Positions 43,325 to 53,005 of a DNA stretch of 64,000 bases are shown piece after piece; the first letter of the stretch is position 1; each line of letters opens with the position of its first letter. The notes under the pieces are model-generated. The model did not search any database, had not been told where the DNA came from, and saw nothing but the letters and a program-made list of their open reading frames with translations. This DNA is from Pelagirhabdus alkalitolerans (GTDB lineage: Bacteria; Bacillota; Bacilli; Bacillales; Amphibacillaceae): the NCBI RefSeq assembly GCF_900096905.1, contig NZ_FMYI01000001.1, positions 310,001-374,000 on the forward strand, written 5' to 3'. The translations under genes were made by a program, and so were the position numbers.

Positions 43325-46078
43325 TGTAAACTCAACGTATAACTGGGAAGGCACTTCATGCTCTAAACGAAGCATCACTTGAATAGGCTGTTCGCCTGAA
43401 TAGTCAACCACATCACCCTTACCAATATAGATATATGGCTCACTTTTATTTTTCTCAATCTCTTTGTACTTTCTAACAAAAAGATGCAATCGGATGTCAT
43501 GTTTATTATTAAAAATAATATTTTCCCCTCGTTCTGATGACTGCTTCGTGCTATTCGGCGTCTCCCATTGGAATGTTTGTCTATCAATAAATTTATCATT
43601 ATAATTAATGCTATCTTTTATCGTTGCTTCTTTGTGTAAATCTACAAATAAAAAATAATCATTTCCGTTTACTAATAGACCTTGTCCTCGGAACGAGCTA
43701 TGAATCTTACGATAGTTTGATAGATGTGCAGCATCCACCATTTTATATTGTTCATATAACTTAAAGTGAGGAATGCCATAATCTGTTCGATCAAAATAGT
43801 GACTATATCGAAAAATACCATAATCTAATACGTCTTCAATATAACGATTGAATTCGGAACTTGTTTCAAGCAATGTCCGAAATGTTTCAGTTCTTATTAA
43901 TGTATCTTCGTGTAATTCACATAGTTTCTCTTTATTACTTCGTTGAACACGATCAAAAAATGCATGATTTAGATATTCAAAAGCATGATAAATGCTATCT
44001 GTTGCAACATCATCCACAACTTTCAAAATCTCTTCTCTTGCTTTTTCCATCGATATTTCTTGATGATTCATCAAATAACGTAGAATGATGAACTCATAAA
44101 CTCTCTTTAACGGCAACATGCTTGAAAGGTCTTTTAGAACCCGTTCGAATTTATCATGATAAAGGAGCAACTTTAATTGTTCATCTTTTTCTACCTTTGC
44201 TACAAAATTAAGGTATGTCTTTTCTTTTTCAATAAATTTAATTGGATCTGGTGAACCATCATATTTCATGTAATCCATTAAATAAAGAGGTGTTTTTCCA
44301 TTATTCAAATGCTTAAATTCAAAATACTCCTGTTTTAAATATTTCATTGAATAGAAATTTTCAGCATCAATTTGCGCTAATATTCTCTCTTGAGAAATTT
44401 TATCTAATTGAATATGTGTATTCCCAGGTATGTTAGCAAAATCTGTTGCGATTGCTACTTTCAGACTGTCTTTATCGTAATATCTATTCCCGCGTAAAGC
44501 TAAGGCAATTAAAAACGTCTTGTTGTGATTACCTATAAAATCTAAAACCGTAAGAAATTCTTTATCAGGATGCTTTCTTAAGCCCCTTCCTAACTGTTGA
44601 ATGAAAACAATAGGAGAATTCGTGGGCCTCAACATTAGCACCGTATTGATTGAAGGAATATCTATACCTTCATTAAATATATCAACTGTAAATATAATAG
44701 ATAATGGATCATGATCATCTTCTAAGCGATTGATATGCTCACTACGCTTAAGAGAAGAATCATTGCCATCCAATGCAGCTGTTGTATACCCTCTCTTATT
44801 GAACTCTTCAGCCATATACGCAGCATGATCTCGACTGACACAAAATCCAACACACTTTCGCTTTTCATTATCGTGACTATAAAACTCTAAGTTTTCAATG
44901 ATAAAGTCAACACGCTCATTGACTTTAAGACGCTTCGTTACCTCAGCTATATCATCAACATCAATGTCACTAAGGTCAACAGATCCAATGTCAGTTACAC
45001 CAAAGTAATGAAAAGGGATTATCAATTCTTCTTCTAAAGCTTCATGTAATCGAACCTCTAATGCAACATTTTGATCAAACAAGTCAAAAACATTTTGACC
45101 ATCTGATCTTTCGGGCGTCGCGGTCATGCCGAGTGTGAATTCAGGATCGAAATAATTAATAACATCTTGAAAAATAGGACTTGTCACATGATGAGCTTCA
45201 TCATAAATAATATAATCAAAATCACGAGGCTGAAATTTTAAATAATGTTTGCTTAATGTATGTATATTCGCAAATAAATAATCTGCATTAAAATCCTTTT
45301 TGGTTCCTGTTAAGTAACCAAATGATCCGGGCTGATTAATTAATATCGTCTCAAAAGTTTCTTTTGCTTTTCTCAAAACTTCTTCTCTATGCACAACAAA
45401 TAGTAACCGTTTTGGCTTAACATTTCTCACATCAAATGCCGACATATATGTTTTTCCCGTACCAGTTGCAGCAATCACTAACCCTTTCGTTTCACCAAAT
45501 TTTCGTAATCGATCTAGATTATCGACTGCTCGACGTTGCATCGCATTGGGTACAACATATTTATGATTCTCAGCAATAGACAAATGGTGATGATCAAACT
45601 TATTTTTTAGTTCATTTAATAAAGCTCGATAAGTTTGAATAAATGATTCGTCTACTTTCGAACTCTGATCCCATAGCGCTTCATACTTTTCAAGAACTTC
45701 TTTGACAAAATCATCATCACGTTTTAACACAACTTCTACATTCCATTCAACATTACTTTTCATAGCACTTTGGGTAATGTTAGATGAACCAATAAATATT
45801 TTATAAAAATCATCATATTCAAATATGTATGCTTTTGTATGAAAACCGATTTGCTGCTCATCCGTCATAAATATTTTCATATCAATATTTTCAAAGGTTT
45901 TGATTTTTTCTAATGATTTAGCATCTGTGAAATTCAAATAAGTGGACGTTATGATTTTACCTTTTGTTCCGTTTAGACCAGCTTCTTTCAATGGTTCCAA
46001 AAGAAGTTGAAGACCACTGAAATTAATAAATGCGACACTAAAATAAAAATGTTGACATTCCCTAATGCTTTGAACCAA
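43313..46078 (-). pseudogene. PLD-nuclease/DEAD-box helicase (DUF3427), broken or restarted N-terminus
   Basis: A 921-codon frame encodes a phospholipase-D-like nuclease domain (HxK motif in FHTKAYIFEYDD, then IGSSNIT; residues about 1-160), an SF2 helicase (Walker A ATGTGKT about 205, DEAH at 293-296, TATPERSDG, and QQLGRGLRK), and a long DUF3427 C-terminal part. The family normally starts a little upstream: in the same frame an ATG at 46132 opens MVDKRLITNSENGNL, then a TAA at 46087-46085, then KELVQSIREC, which continues the protein. One nonsense codon at position 16 thus cuts off the natural start; translation from TTG at 46078, without a good ribosome site, is possible. The remaining frame is intact, so the change is recent or an error. 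Confidence 0.75.
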
Positions 46079-46349
46079 TTCTTTTTATAAATTTCCATTT
46101 TCTGAGTTGGTAATAAGACGTTTATCAACCATGGCATCACAACCTAACTTAAACAATTACTATATATAATTTAACAGTTCCTTTAATTTATTGTAACATA
46201 AGAGATACACTGGAGTAATACATATAATTCCATATACAAATACTATAACTACATTGATATATGCTTACATTACAAACAATCTATGTATAACCTATTACAT
46301 TTTGTCAATCTCGCTATCCACTATCTATTCAATTCAGGAGGTGTTTACA

Positions 46350-46769
46350 ATCGATATTGATGTATCAAATATGAGTCCTGTCGATGCTTTTGAGCGCATA
46401 TTAGCGATCATCATTGATTTTAACTTTCTCATGATCGGTGCCCTACTTATTAATTGGTTCGTTTCAGATTCCTACTTCGTCATATTAGTTGTTTTTGCGA
46501 TTTTTTATAATATCTTATTACCACGATTTTGGCATGGCTACACAATCGGAAAACGTGCCGTTGGCATACGCATCGTTCATCTTCAAGGAAAAAAACTAAC
46601 TTTACCGACACTCATCGTGAGAGAATTCCTTGTTAAATCAGCTCTTTATAGTCTTTTCCTTGGCCTTTTACCACTTATTAGCATTATTCTAGTAGGAATG
46701 GGACGGGATAAACGGGCGATTCATGATTTTGTGGCTCGAACGTATGTGACATCAAGAGCTCCTGAATGA
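46350..46769 (+). CDS. RDD-family membrane protein, unusual start
   Basis: A protein of about 139 residues with three or four helices of the RDD family: SPVDAFERILAIIIDFNFL, then RFWHGYTIGKRAVGIRIV, and RDKRAIHDFVARTYV. RDD proteins are small membrane proteins linked to transport or salt tolerance; function is unclear. The start is odd: AGGAGG at 46336-46341 is followed after eight bases by ATC (46350), with no ATG, GTG or TTG at a suitable distance. The first in-frame ATG (46371) lies 29 bases from the ribosome site. Initiation at AUC is the best fit. Confidence 0.65.
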   Translation: MDIDVSNMSPVDAFERILAIIIDFNFLMIGALLINWFVSDSYFVILVVFAIFYNILLPRFWHGYTIGKRAVGIRIVHLQGKKLTLPTLIVREFLVKSALYSLFLGLLPLISIILVGMGRDKRAIHDFVARTYVTSRAPE

Positions 46770-46865
46770 GTGAGCAATCTTATTATTCATTCTAATTTAT
46801 TCAACAAACTCAAAAAATGATTGTCTCATTCCAAAACACCTATAAATAAAATGTTACATAAAACT

Positions 46866-46896
46866 AGAGTCCACCCTCTAAACAAGAATGGACTCT
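46866..46896 (-). terminator. Probable terminator after the Fic gene
   Basis: AGAGTCCA pairs with TGGACTCT on the minus strand, followed by AGTTTTATG. Confidence 0.55.
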
Positions 46897-46925
46897 CTTC
46901 ATACGTATTAATAAGTATTATTATT

Positions 46926-48152
46926 TTACTGTTCAAAATATTGACGATCAATGCTGAAGTAAGCAGGTCTCTCTCCCGTTTGATTAATTAATGATAAGTT
47001 TAAAAGCTCTTTTAAAATCTTTCTGACTGTCGTTTTTGATAATTGTAGAAATTGAGCTAATTCTTTAACTGTAATCCCTTTACTTGAGTCAAAAAAGTAA
47101 TTTTGAGCAATCACAATCATCATATCTTTATAGTGATGGGATTGATCATTTAGCTTTGGCTCGGTCTCAATCTTTTTAGATGCTAATTGCAATAATTCAT
47201 ACTTCTCTTTTAAATCAGATAGCATGCCTTCTAAAGCGCTGCACACAATAAAAAGGAATGTTTCGATAAAGACGTTCATTTCGCCTCGATTTTTCAGGCT
47301 ATTCGTTAGATCAAATGAGGTTAAATATTCTTTTTTATCGTGATGACAACCACGAGATAGCGATAAGCTTCCAATATCACCTAGCACTTCTGACAAATAG
47401 ACACTGCTTATAAACCGTGACGTTCGACCATTTCCATCATAAAACGGGTGAACGTACCCAAAGAAATAATGACCAATCGCAATTTTAATGAGCATAGGAA
47501 GCTGCGCATTTTCCATAAACGTTAATAGATTTTCAATTTCTTCTATAACTTTTGATTCAGGCATTAGTCCTGTATGGATCACTTTTCCTGACCCTAACTG
47601 CTTTAAAACAAAGGTGGGGTCTTTTCTAAATATAGCTCCATCAGGTAAATCTGATTTGCCAATTTCACCACGTGTCATTTCATCATAAATATCTCTTACG
47701 TTTGAAGGTAACTTAAGCTTTGTGACGTCACCGTTTATTAAGTTCATATAAGATTTAATCATGTTTTTGAATCGTACATTTGTATCTTTATTTAATCTGA
47801 CTTCTCTTGCACTCCTGGCAAGCTCTTCTCGGGTGCTTTTTACACCTTCAATATCATTTGTACTATACAATTCCTCAACTAAACTCTCAAGAATGAATTG
47901 CTCTCTAGCCACAACTGGTAGCAAATCAAACGTTCGCTGTAGTTCTCTAGCGTATTTATGAATAGTATCTGTTAAATCAATCATCTTGTTCGTTGGTACA
48001 TAAAACAACTCAAACGCATTCGGCTGATTTTGAGGCTTTACTTTTAAACCTAACCTTTGGGTGGTCGGCAGTTCCATTCTTTTATTGTATTCTTTATCAA
48101 ATTGAGCACGACTCTTTTCATGAAAAATCTTATACAAATACTTCACAAACAC
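46926..48152 (-). CDS. Fic-family protein with C-terminal winged helix
   Basis: A 408-residue Fic protein. The catalytic motif HPFYDGNGRTSR (His235) is complete, so it should transfer AMP or another nucleotide onto protein hydroxyls. The autoinhibitory [S/T]xxxE[G/N] motif appears near residue 102 (TNDIEG), making it a class II Fic with built-in control. The last 60 residues form a winged helix (ITVKELAQFLQLSKTTVRKIL), as in Fic/DOC regulators that bind their own promoter. The gene is alone on the strand. Target unknown. Confidence 0.93.
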   Translation of the reverse strand: MFVKYLYKIFHEKSRAQFDKEYNKRMELPTTQRLGLKVKPQNQPNAFELFYVPTNKMIDLTDTIHKYARELQRTFDLLPVVAREQFILESLVEELYSTNDIEGVKSTREELARSAREVRLNKDTNVRFKNMIKSYMNLINGDVTKLKLPSNVRDIYDEMTRGEIGKSDLPDGAIFRKDPTFVLKQLGSGKVIHTGLMPESKVIEEIENLLTFMENAQLPMLIKIAIGHYFFGYVHPFYDGNGRTSRFISSVYLSEVLGDIGSLSLSRGCHHDKKEYLTSFDLTNSLKNRGEMNVFIETFLFIVCSALEGMLSDLKEKYELLQLASKKIETEPKLNDQSHHYKDMMIVIAQNYFFDSSKGITVKELAQFLQLSKTTVRKILKELLNLSLINQTGERPAYFSIDRQYFEQ

Positions 48153-48630
48153 ACCTCCATTCTCATAATTGTATTTTTACACACAACCGCTCTTTTATCT
48201 GTTTCTATGTATCAAAATTGTCTGTTTTTAATACATAGAAGTGTATTTTTATATGAAAAGTTATCATTTTGAACATTTTTTTATATAGTCAGGATAAACA
48301 ATAAGCAACTATTCCATTCTCGTATTATGAGTTTAACCATTTGGAAAAATGTATAATAACGAACTGACTCGTTTTATTAACTCTTTTAAAAATGATACGC
48401 ATCTGTTAAAATTTGGACATTATGTATGAATAGTATGATGATAAAGTAGAAATGGATTTCTCCATGTAACTAAAATTCATAAGGTAAGGTGGTTCCTAAT
48501 GAAAAAGGCGGATGGGGTTAGTTGGTTTTTTTACAGGTGTTTTCATTTATTTTCTGTTTCACTATTTTATTTGAAATAATATGATGATAAGAAATAGTCT
48601 ATCAAAAATGAATAGTCGAGGTAATTAATT
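48153..48630. other. Intergenic stretch with a short open frame
   Basis: An AT-rich region between the divergent Fic and membrane-protein genes. The only frame with a ribosome site is at 48499-48579 (see next entry). No RNA gene, repeat or known regulatory motif is recognised. Confidence 0.5.
48499..48579 (+). CDS. Possible short membrane peptide, perhaps frameshifted
   Basis: AAGGTGGTTCCTA precedes an ATG and a 26-codon frame beginning MKKADGVSWFFYRCF. A run of seven T (about 48523-48532) interrupts it; with six T the frame would read MKKADGVSWFFTGVF and continue as a plain membrane helix, a better small-protein candidate. Low confidence. Confidence 0.3.
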   Translation: MKKADGVSWFFYRCFHLFSVSLFYLK

Positions 48631-49443
48631 ATGATATCTAAATTTAAGAAATCATTACCGATTCAAATTATTTTCTATATTAATAATATAGCTTTAATCC
48701 TTCTAATGACCCATTTCGATTTAGAAGGATTTATGGCGCTATGGTTTTTCTCGCCTTTCCTTTTATATATGTTCTCACTAACTTTTTATACCGAAATAAG
48801 AATGACATCATTACACAAAATCAAAAAATTAATAAAGCTAGAATTCAGCATGAGAACAGCTATCTTGTTCATCAATCTTGTTATCTTATCATTTCATAAT
48901 ACGGGTACTCCTTCATTTTTCATAAATCTTATCGTCACACTTATGGCTTTCTTTTTATTATTTAAACTTAACAACATGATCAACAGTAACCAATCCGCTA
49001 TTCGTGAAGCTTACTCAAACCATGCTCATAACTTTTCAGAAAAAGTTCCTAATCATAAACAAGCGACAACTTTAATGGCACTAATCGGTTATTTGAATAC
49101 GATCATTATCCTTCTCCCTGCAATATCTATCGTCCTATTCCGCGTTTTAGGTAAGGATCACAGATGGATTGTATTCTTGATGGCATTGATACTACTAACT
49201 ATTTATTTTTATCTGAACGAAAAAAAGTTCTATTTATATAATGCCCATTACAAATTTAGAGATAATATAATGCTATTCATTGGTATTGCTATTATATTGA
49301 TTTTTCAAGGGCATATACACATAGATACAGATACATTTAACTTTTTAGCCGTCTTTGTCGGCGCTATTTTTTGTTTACCAACATTTATAACAAATCAATC
49401 TATAATCGATGAACTTAAACAGTTCCATTCATCAGATCTTTGA
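48631..49443 (+). CDS. Multi-pass membrane protein, function unknown
   Basis: A 270-residue protein with about eight predicted helices and a central charged loop (around SNQSAIREAYSNHAHNFSEK). No family is recognised; the composition is rich in Ile, Leu and Phe, as in other accessory membrane proteins in this region. The ATG follows GAGGTAATTAATT. Its 3' end is followed, after about 130 bases, by the M23 peptidase gene on the same strand, so the two may be co-transcribed. Confidence 0.65.
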   Translation: MISKFKKSLPIQIIFYINNIALILLMTHFDLEGFMALWFFSPFLLYMFSLTFYTEIRMTSLHKIKKLIKLEFSMRTAILFINLVILSFHNTGTPSFFINLIVTLMAFFLLFKLNNMINSNQSAIREAYSNHAHNFSEKVPNHKQATTLMALIGYLNTIIILLPAISIVLFRVLGKDHRWIVFLMALILLTIYFYLNEKKFYLYNAHYKFRDNIMLFIGIAIILIFQGHIHIDTDTFNFLAVFVGAIFCLPTFITNQSIIDELKQFHSSDL

Positions 49444-49570
49444 CATCGTGAATGGCGTAGAAACGGCTGGTGCGGGTTTGCTAAAAGCCCCCCGTATAAT
49501 TGTTCATTGCTTGTAGGGGCTAATATTAGCTGAGGACATTCTATGAAATATTTAACCAAAGAGGGGTTCT

Positions 49571-50479
49571 ATGAATTTAAACAATAAACTTAACAAATAT
49601 AAAATAAAATTATTATTACTAGAGTTTTCAAGAAACGTTAAATATGTAGGGATAACTAGTGTTATACTGACATTTTTCTTTGAATCAATCATTTTCACTT
49701 GGCTTTCGCTCTTATCATTTTTTGCGTTCGTTGAAGTTGTTTTGGATTTTTCAGTTTATAAAGCAAGTGCACTTCAACTTTTGGGAGAGATTGTCATCAA
49801 AATCAAATATCGCCAAAACACTCCCACGTTTGAAAATTATCAAAGCGAAGTTGTGTATTCCCTTCCGTTTGATGGTGAATGGGTCATTATAAATGGAAGT
49901 TACATAAAATCACATTCTCACTCTTGGGATATTACGCCCCAGCGATATGCCTATGATTTTGTTATCATGAATGAAAATGGCACGACTTATGAAGGCAAAC
50001 CCAATAACCTAAGCAGCTACTTTTGTTATGATCAAGATATTTTAGCTCCTGCAGATGGCGAAGTAGTACAAGTCTATAATAAAGCGGAAGATAGCCTACT
50101 ATTTAAATCCGGAAAATTTCTGTCAAGATCACCGCATATTGCAGGCAATTATATCATGATTAAACATAGTGAAAATGAGTATAGTACACTAGCTCACTTA
50201 AAGAAAGACAGTATATGTGTCAATGAAGGCGATCACGTCTCAAGAGGTGAGAAGGTTGCGACGTGTGGCAATACCGGTAATTCAACAGAGCCACATTTAC
50301 ATTTCCAAGTACAAAATGGAAACAGCTTTTTCACGAATCCAGGATGTCCGATTAAATTTGAAAACTATGAACTGAAAATTCCTAAGCAGTACAAAAAAAT
50401 AGACCCTAGACTGACTCTTTCAAAAGAAGAGATGGCAGACGGATACATTACACGTGGCTATATCGTTAAAAATCAATGA
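49571..50479 (+). CDS. M23-family metallopeptidase domain protein
   Basis: A 302-residue membrane-linked protein: a hydrophobic N-terminus (about residues 25-60) and a C-terminal M23/LytM-type domain, with the strand-rich DILAPADGEVVQVY, MIKHSENEYSTLAHL, VNEGDHVSRGEKVATCGNTG and the EPHLHFQV metal-binding HLH motif. The usual first ligand set HxxxD is replaced by QRYAYDF, where Asp is kept but the histidine is not clear; this variant is common in a subgroup of M23 proteins of uncertain activity. Cell-wall cleavage is plausible but not certain. RBS GAGGGGTTCT precedes the ATG. Confidence 0.75.
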   Translation: MNLNNKLNKYKIKLLLLEFSRNVKYVGITSVILTFFFESIIFTWLSLLSFFAFVEVVLDFSVYKASALQLLGEIVIKIKYRQNTPTFENYQSEVVYSLPFDGEWVIINGSYIKSHSHSWDITPQRYAYDFVIMNENGTTYEGKPNNLSSYFCYDQDILAPADGEVVQVYNKAEDSLLFKSGKFLSRSPHIAGNYIMIKHSENEYSTLAHLKKDSICVNEGDHVSRGEKVATCGNTGNSTEPHLHFQVQNGNSFFTNPGCPIKFENYELKIPKQYKKIDPRLTLSKEEMADGYITRGYIVKNQ

Positions 50480-50533
50480 TTCACGAGTGACTTATGTATT
50501 TGACTAAATAATAGGTTCAGGAATAGCATTTTT

Positions 50534-50719
50534 AAAGTGGTGGTCACTTGCGGCGAAAAGAGTTAACGCTTATGCAAGAAAAACAATACCACCCTATCTA
50601 AGCAATTCGCTTGAATAGGGTGGTACCGTCTAAAGTTATAATTAAGACTGCCATTCTATGGGCAACCTATCCTAGACCACTAAAGTGTTCCCGCACCTTA
50701 GTGGTCATTTTTATTATAC
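50534..50719 (+). other. Relic of a Hol_Tox type I toxin-antitoxin locus (toxin deleted)
   Basis: The segment is highly similar to the locus at 59811-60057: identical from TACCACCCTATCTAAGC through the CTATGGGCAACC region with a few changes elsewhere. The 60 bases that encode nearly all of the toxin are missing, and the join (AACGCTTATGC, 50565-50575) falls on a GCTT present at both edges in the intact copy. The toxin ribosome site has also decayed (AAAGGGGG to AAAAGAGT). The antisense promoter region and both hairpins remain. Confidence 0.8.
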
Positions 50720-50752
50720 GACAAAATGTACAGCCAAACGCATCACGTTGAT

Positions 50753-50792
50753 AAAAGAGCTGATCCCCATTACGAAGATCAACTCTTTTTGT
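50753..50792 (-). terminator. Terminator of the GH4/ChbG/PTS operon
   Basis: AAAAGAGCTGATC and GATCAACTCTTTT pair with one mismatch, just beyond the PTS stop. Confidence 0.7.
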
Positions 50793-50796
50793 ATTT

Positions 50797-52212
50797 CTAT
50801 TCATCATCTAACAATTTATTGAACTCGCCCATGACACTTGTTACTTCAGGGCCGATGACGATTTGATAATGCGTATCTGACACTTTAACGACACCACTTA
50901 CGCCAGTCTGACGAATACGTTCTAAATCAACTTTGTCAGCTTCATTAACGGTCACACGCAATCTAGTGACACAGTTATATGCGTCCTCTATATTACCTTT
51001 TCCACCTAAAGACTCAAGCATTTTTTTAGCTAAAAACGTGTAGTTATTCGTTTCTAATCCGAGTTCTTTTTCTTCTTCAGTTCTCTCTTCGGTAAATGTT
51101 TTTTCGTCTTCTCTTCCTAATGTTTTCAGTTGCATCTTACGAATAACAAAACTAAACGTAAAGTAGTAAAGGAAGAAGAAGGCGATTCCGACCGGTATAA
51201 CTAACAAGCCATTTTCAGCGATATTATAGCCTAAAGTAAAATCAATGAGTGAAGCACCAAACGAGAAACCAAACCTGATACCGAGCGTGTAGGTTACCAT
51301 ACCTGCCAAACCAGCAAAAATTGAGTGAATCACATATAAAATAGGTGCTGTGAACATAAAGGTGAATTCAACAGGTTCTGTAATGTTTGTAAGGAAGGAT
51401 GTAAATGCACCACCGCCCATAATACCTTTTACTCGCTCTTTATTCGCTTTATAAGCCGTGCGATAGATCGCAAGACAAATACCAGGTACACCGAACATCA
51501 TAATGACAAAGAAACCAGCCAAGAAGTAACCTGCTGTTGGGTCACCATTTAAAAATCGAGGAATTTCACCTTGGAATACTTCTCCCGCTTCATTCGTGTA
51601 CTCATCTAGATCAAAATAAATGTAAGAGTTAATAACATGGTGCAAGCCTAGCGGTATCAATAGTCGATTTAAGAACATGAACAACCCAACACCTAGAGCA
51701 CCCATTTGAACCCATGTTTGAGCAAATATATCTAAACCTGACTGAATAGGAGGCCAAATAAATCCAAACAGCACAGCTACGAGCACTTGTACTAATAAGA
51801 CAACCATTAAAGGGAAACGTTCACCAGCAAAGAAAGACAGTGCTTGTGGGAGCCGTTGTTCTTTAAATCGGTTATAGGTCCAGCTCGCCATTGAACCCGA
51901 TACAATACCACCAAAGATCCCCATATCAATGTCTGGATCTATAATCTCTAAACCTTGTTGCAACGTTAGTATCGCTAGAACAGCTGTTAAAGCAGCCATG
52001 CCTTTATCTTTCGCTTTAGCAAAACCAAAAACAACACCAATCGCAAATAAAATATCTAAGTTAGTAAATACCGCATTACCCGCAGCAGATAAGATCGGGA
52101 TGTCAAATAAATCTTCCGCTGAGAGCCTTAGTAAAATACCAGCAAGCGGCATAGCCGAAACAGGAACAAGCATTGACCTTCCAAGCTTTTGTACATTTGT
52201 TTTTATATCCAT
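50797..52212 (-). CDS. PTS EIICB, glucose/maltose/GlcNAc family
   Basis: A 471-residue permease with IIC first (residues 1-370; VSAMPLAGILLRLS, GLHHVINSYIYFD, GGAFTSFLTNITEPVEF) and IIB last (phosphorylated Cys414 in NCVTRLRV). This order is that of MalP, GlcNAc and glucose permeases. No IIA domain. The last gene of an operon with GH4 and ChbG-type genes, so the substrate is probably a disaccharide. AGGAGGATTTCC precedes the ATG. Maltose is suggested by resemblance to MalP, but ChbG argues for an N-acetylated sugar. Confidence 0.92.
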   Translation of the reverse strand: MDIKTNVQKLGRSMLVPVSAMPLAGILLRLSAEDLFDIPILSAAGNAVFTNLDILFAIGVVFGFAKAKDKGMAALTAVLAILTLQQGLEIIDPDIDMGIFGGIVSGSMASWTYNRFKEQRLPQALSFFAGERFPLMVVLLVQVLVAVLFGFIWPPIQSGLDIFAQTWVQMGALGVGLFMFLNRLLIPLGLHHVINSYIYFDLDEYTNEAGEVFQGEIPRFLNGDPTAGYFLAGFFVIMMFGVPGICLAIYRTAYKANKERVKGIMGGGAFTSFLTNITEPVEFTFMFTAPILYVIHSIFAGLAGMVTYTLGIRFGFSFGASLIDFTLGYNIAENGLLVIPVGIAFFFLYYFTFSFVIRKMQLKTLGREDEKTFTEERTEEEKELGLETNNYTFLAKKMLESLGGKGNIEDAYNCVTRLRVTVNEADKVDLERIRQTGVSGVVKVSDTHYQIVIGPEVTSVMGEFNKLLDDE

Positions 52213-52234
52213 GGAAATCCTCCTAAAATAATCG

Positions 52235-52984
52235 TTATGAAATAATGTCTTTATAGGTTGCTAATTGAATTCCATTTTCTTTTAATATGTTTTTATATGC
52301 TGGGTTTTGCAATTCTTTCACCGTGTACACCCTGTTATCTAAAAGCGTCGATGATTCAAGTAAAACATGATCGACATATCCAGGATGGCACATGATTTCA
52401 ACTGTTCCGTATTTCTTACAATCTTTTATTAAATTAGTAATAACAAATGGTTTCCATAATTCTTTGGTCGATCCAAGGTTATCGAATTCAGTAAAAAACT
52501 TATTCGTTGTATTTACATCTTCCGGTACTATGAAGTTATTTCGAACCGGTAAGTCATGCTTTCGCGCTAACTTCACAAACACTTCTGTAATAGATGGAAT
52601 AATATTGACATGGTGATGCGTATCCATATGTGTCGGATGGATTCCAGCATCTTTAATTTTATTAATTTGCGCATCCCATTCTCTATATAATTCATCTAAA
52701 TCGATCGAGAAATCTTTTTCATAAAAGCTGATATGATGAAACTCATCTTTATTGATTAAAGATGGAACATCATGTCGCACGGGTTTACCGGCTGTTAAAA
52801 CTAAGTGTACCCCAATGCCAAGATCAGGGTTTTCTTTAGCCATTTGAACGCCATGTTCAAATCCAGGCATATTCGCCATCATGGTTGTAGATGATAAGAT
52901 ACCTTCTCTGTGAGCATCGACAATGCCTAAATTAATGCCTTTACTATAGCCAAAATCATCTGCGTTAATAATTAAAAGGCTCAT
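52235..52984 (-). CDS. ChbG/YdjC-type carbohydrate deacetylase
   Basis: A 249-residue YdjC-fold deacetylase: LLIINADDFGYSKGIN and GIHPTHMDTHHHVNII carry the metal-binding Asp and His residues, EIMCHPGYVD the third. In E. coli ChbG removes one acetyl group from chitobiose-6-phosphate or chitotriose before GH4 cleavage. The gene stands between a GH4 and a PTS gene, 21 and 22 bases from each, so it likely acts on the phosphorylated disaccharide taken up by that PTS. GGGGGAAGG is the ribosome site. Confidence 0.92.
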   Translation of the reverse strand: MSLLIINADDFGYSKGINLGIVDAHREGILSSTTMMANMPGFEHGVQMAKENPDLGIGVHLVLTAGKPVRHDVPSLINKDEFHHISFYEKDFSIDLDELYREWDAQINKIKDAGIHPTHMDTHHHVNIIPSITEVFVKLARKHDLPVRNNFIVPEDVNTTNKFFTEFDNLGSTKELWKPFVITNLIKDCKKYGTVEIMCHPGYVDHVLLESSTLLDNRVYTVKELQNPAYKNILKENGIQLATYKDIIS

Positions 52985-53005
52985 TTCCTTCCCCCATTTT
53001 CTTTT

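Noticed and set aside
50612..50635. T-box-like sequence AGGGTGGTACCG (also at 59953-59964)
   Set aside because: It resembles the T-box antiterminator core, but it is one arm of the toxin-locus hairpin, there is no stem I/specifier region upstream and no aminoacyl-tRNA synthetase or amino-acid gene downstream.
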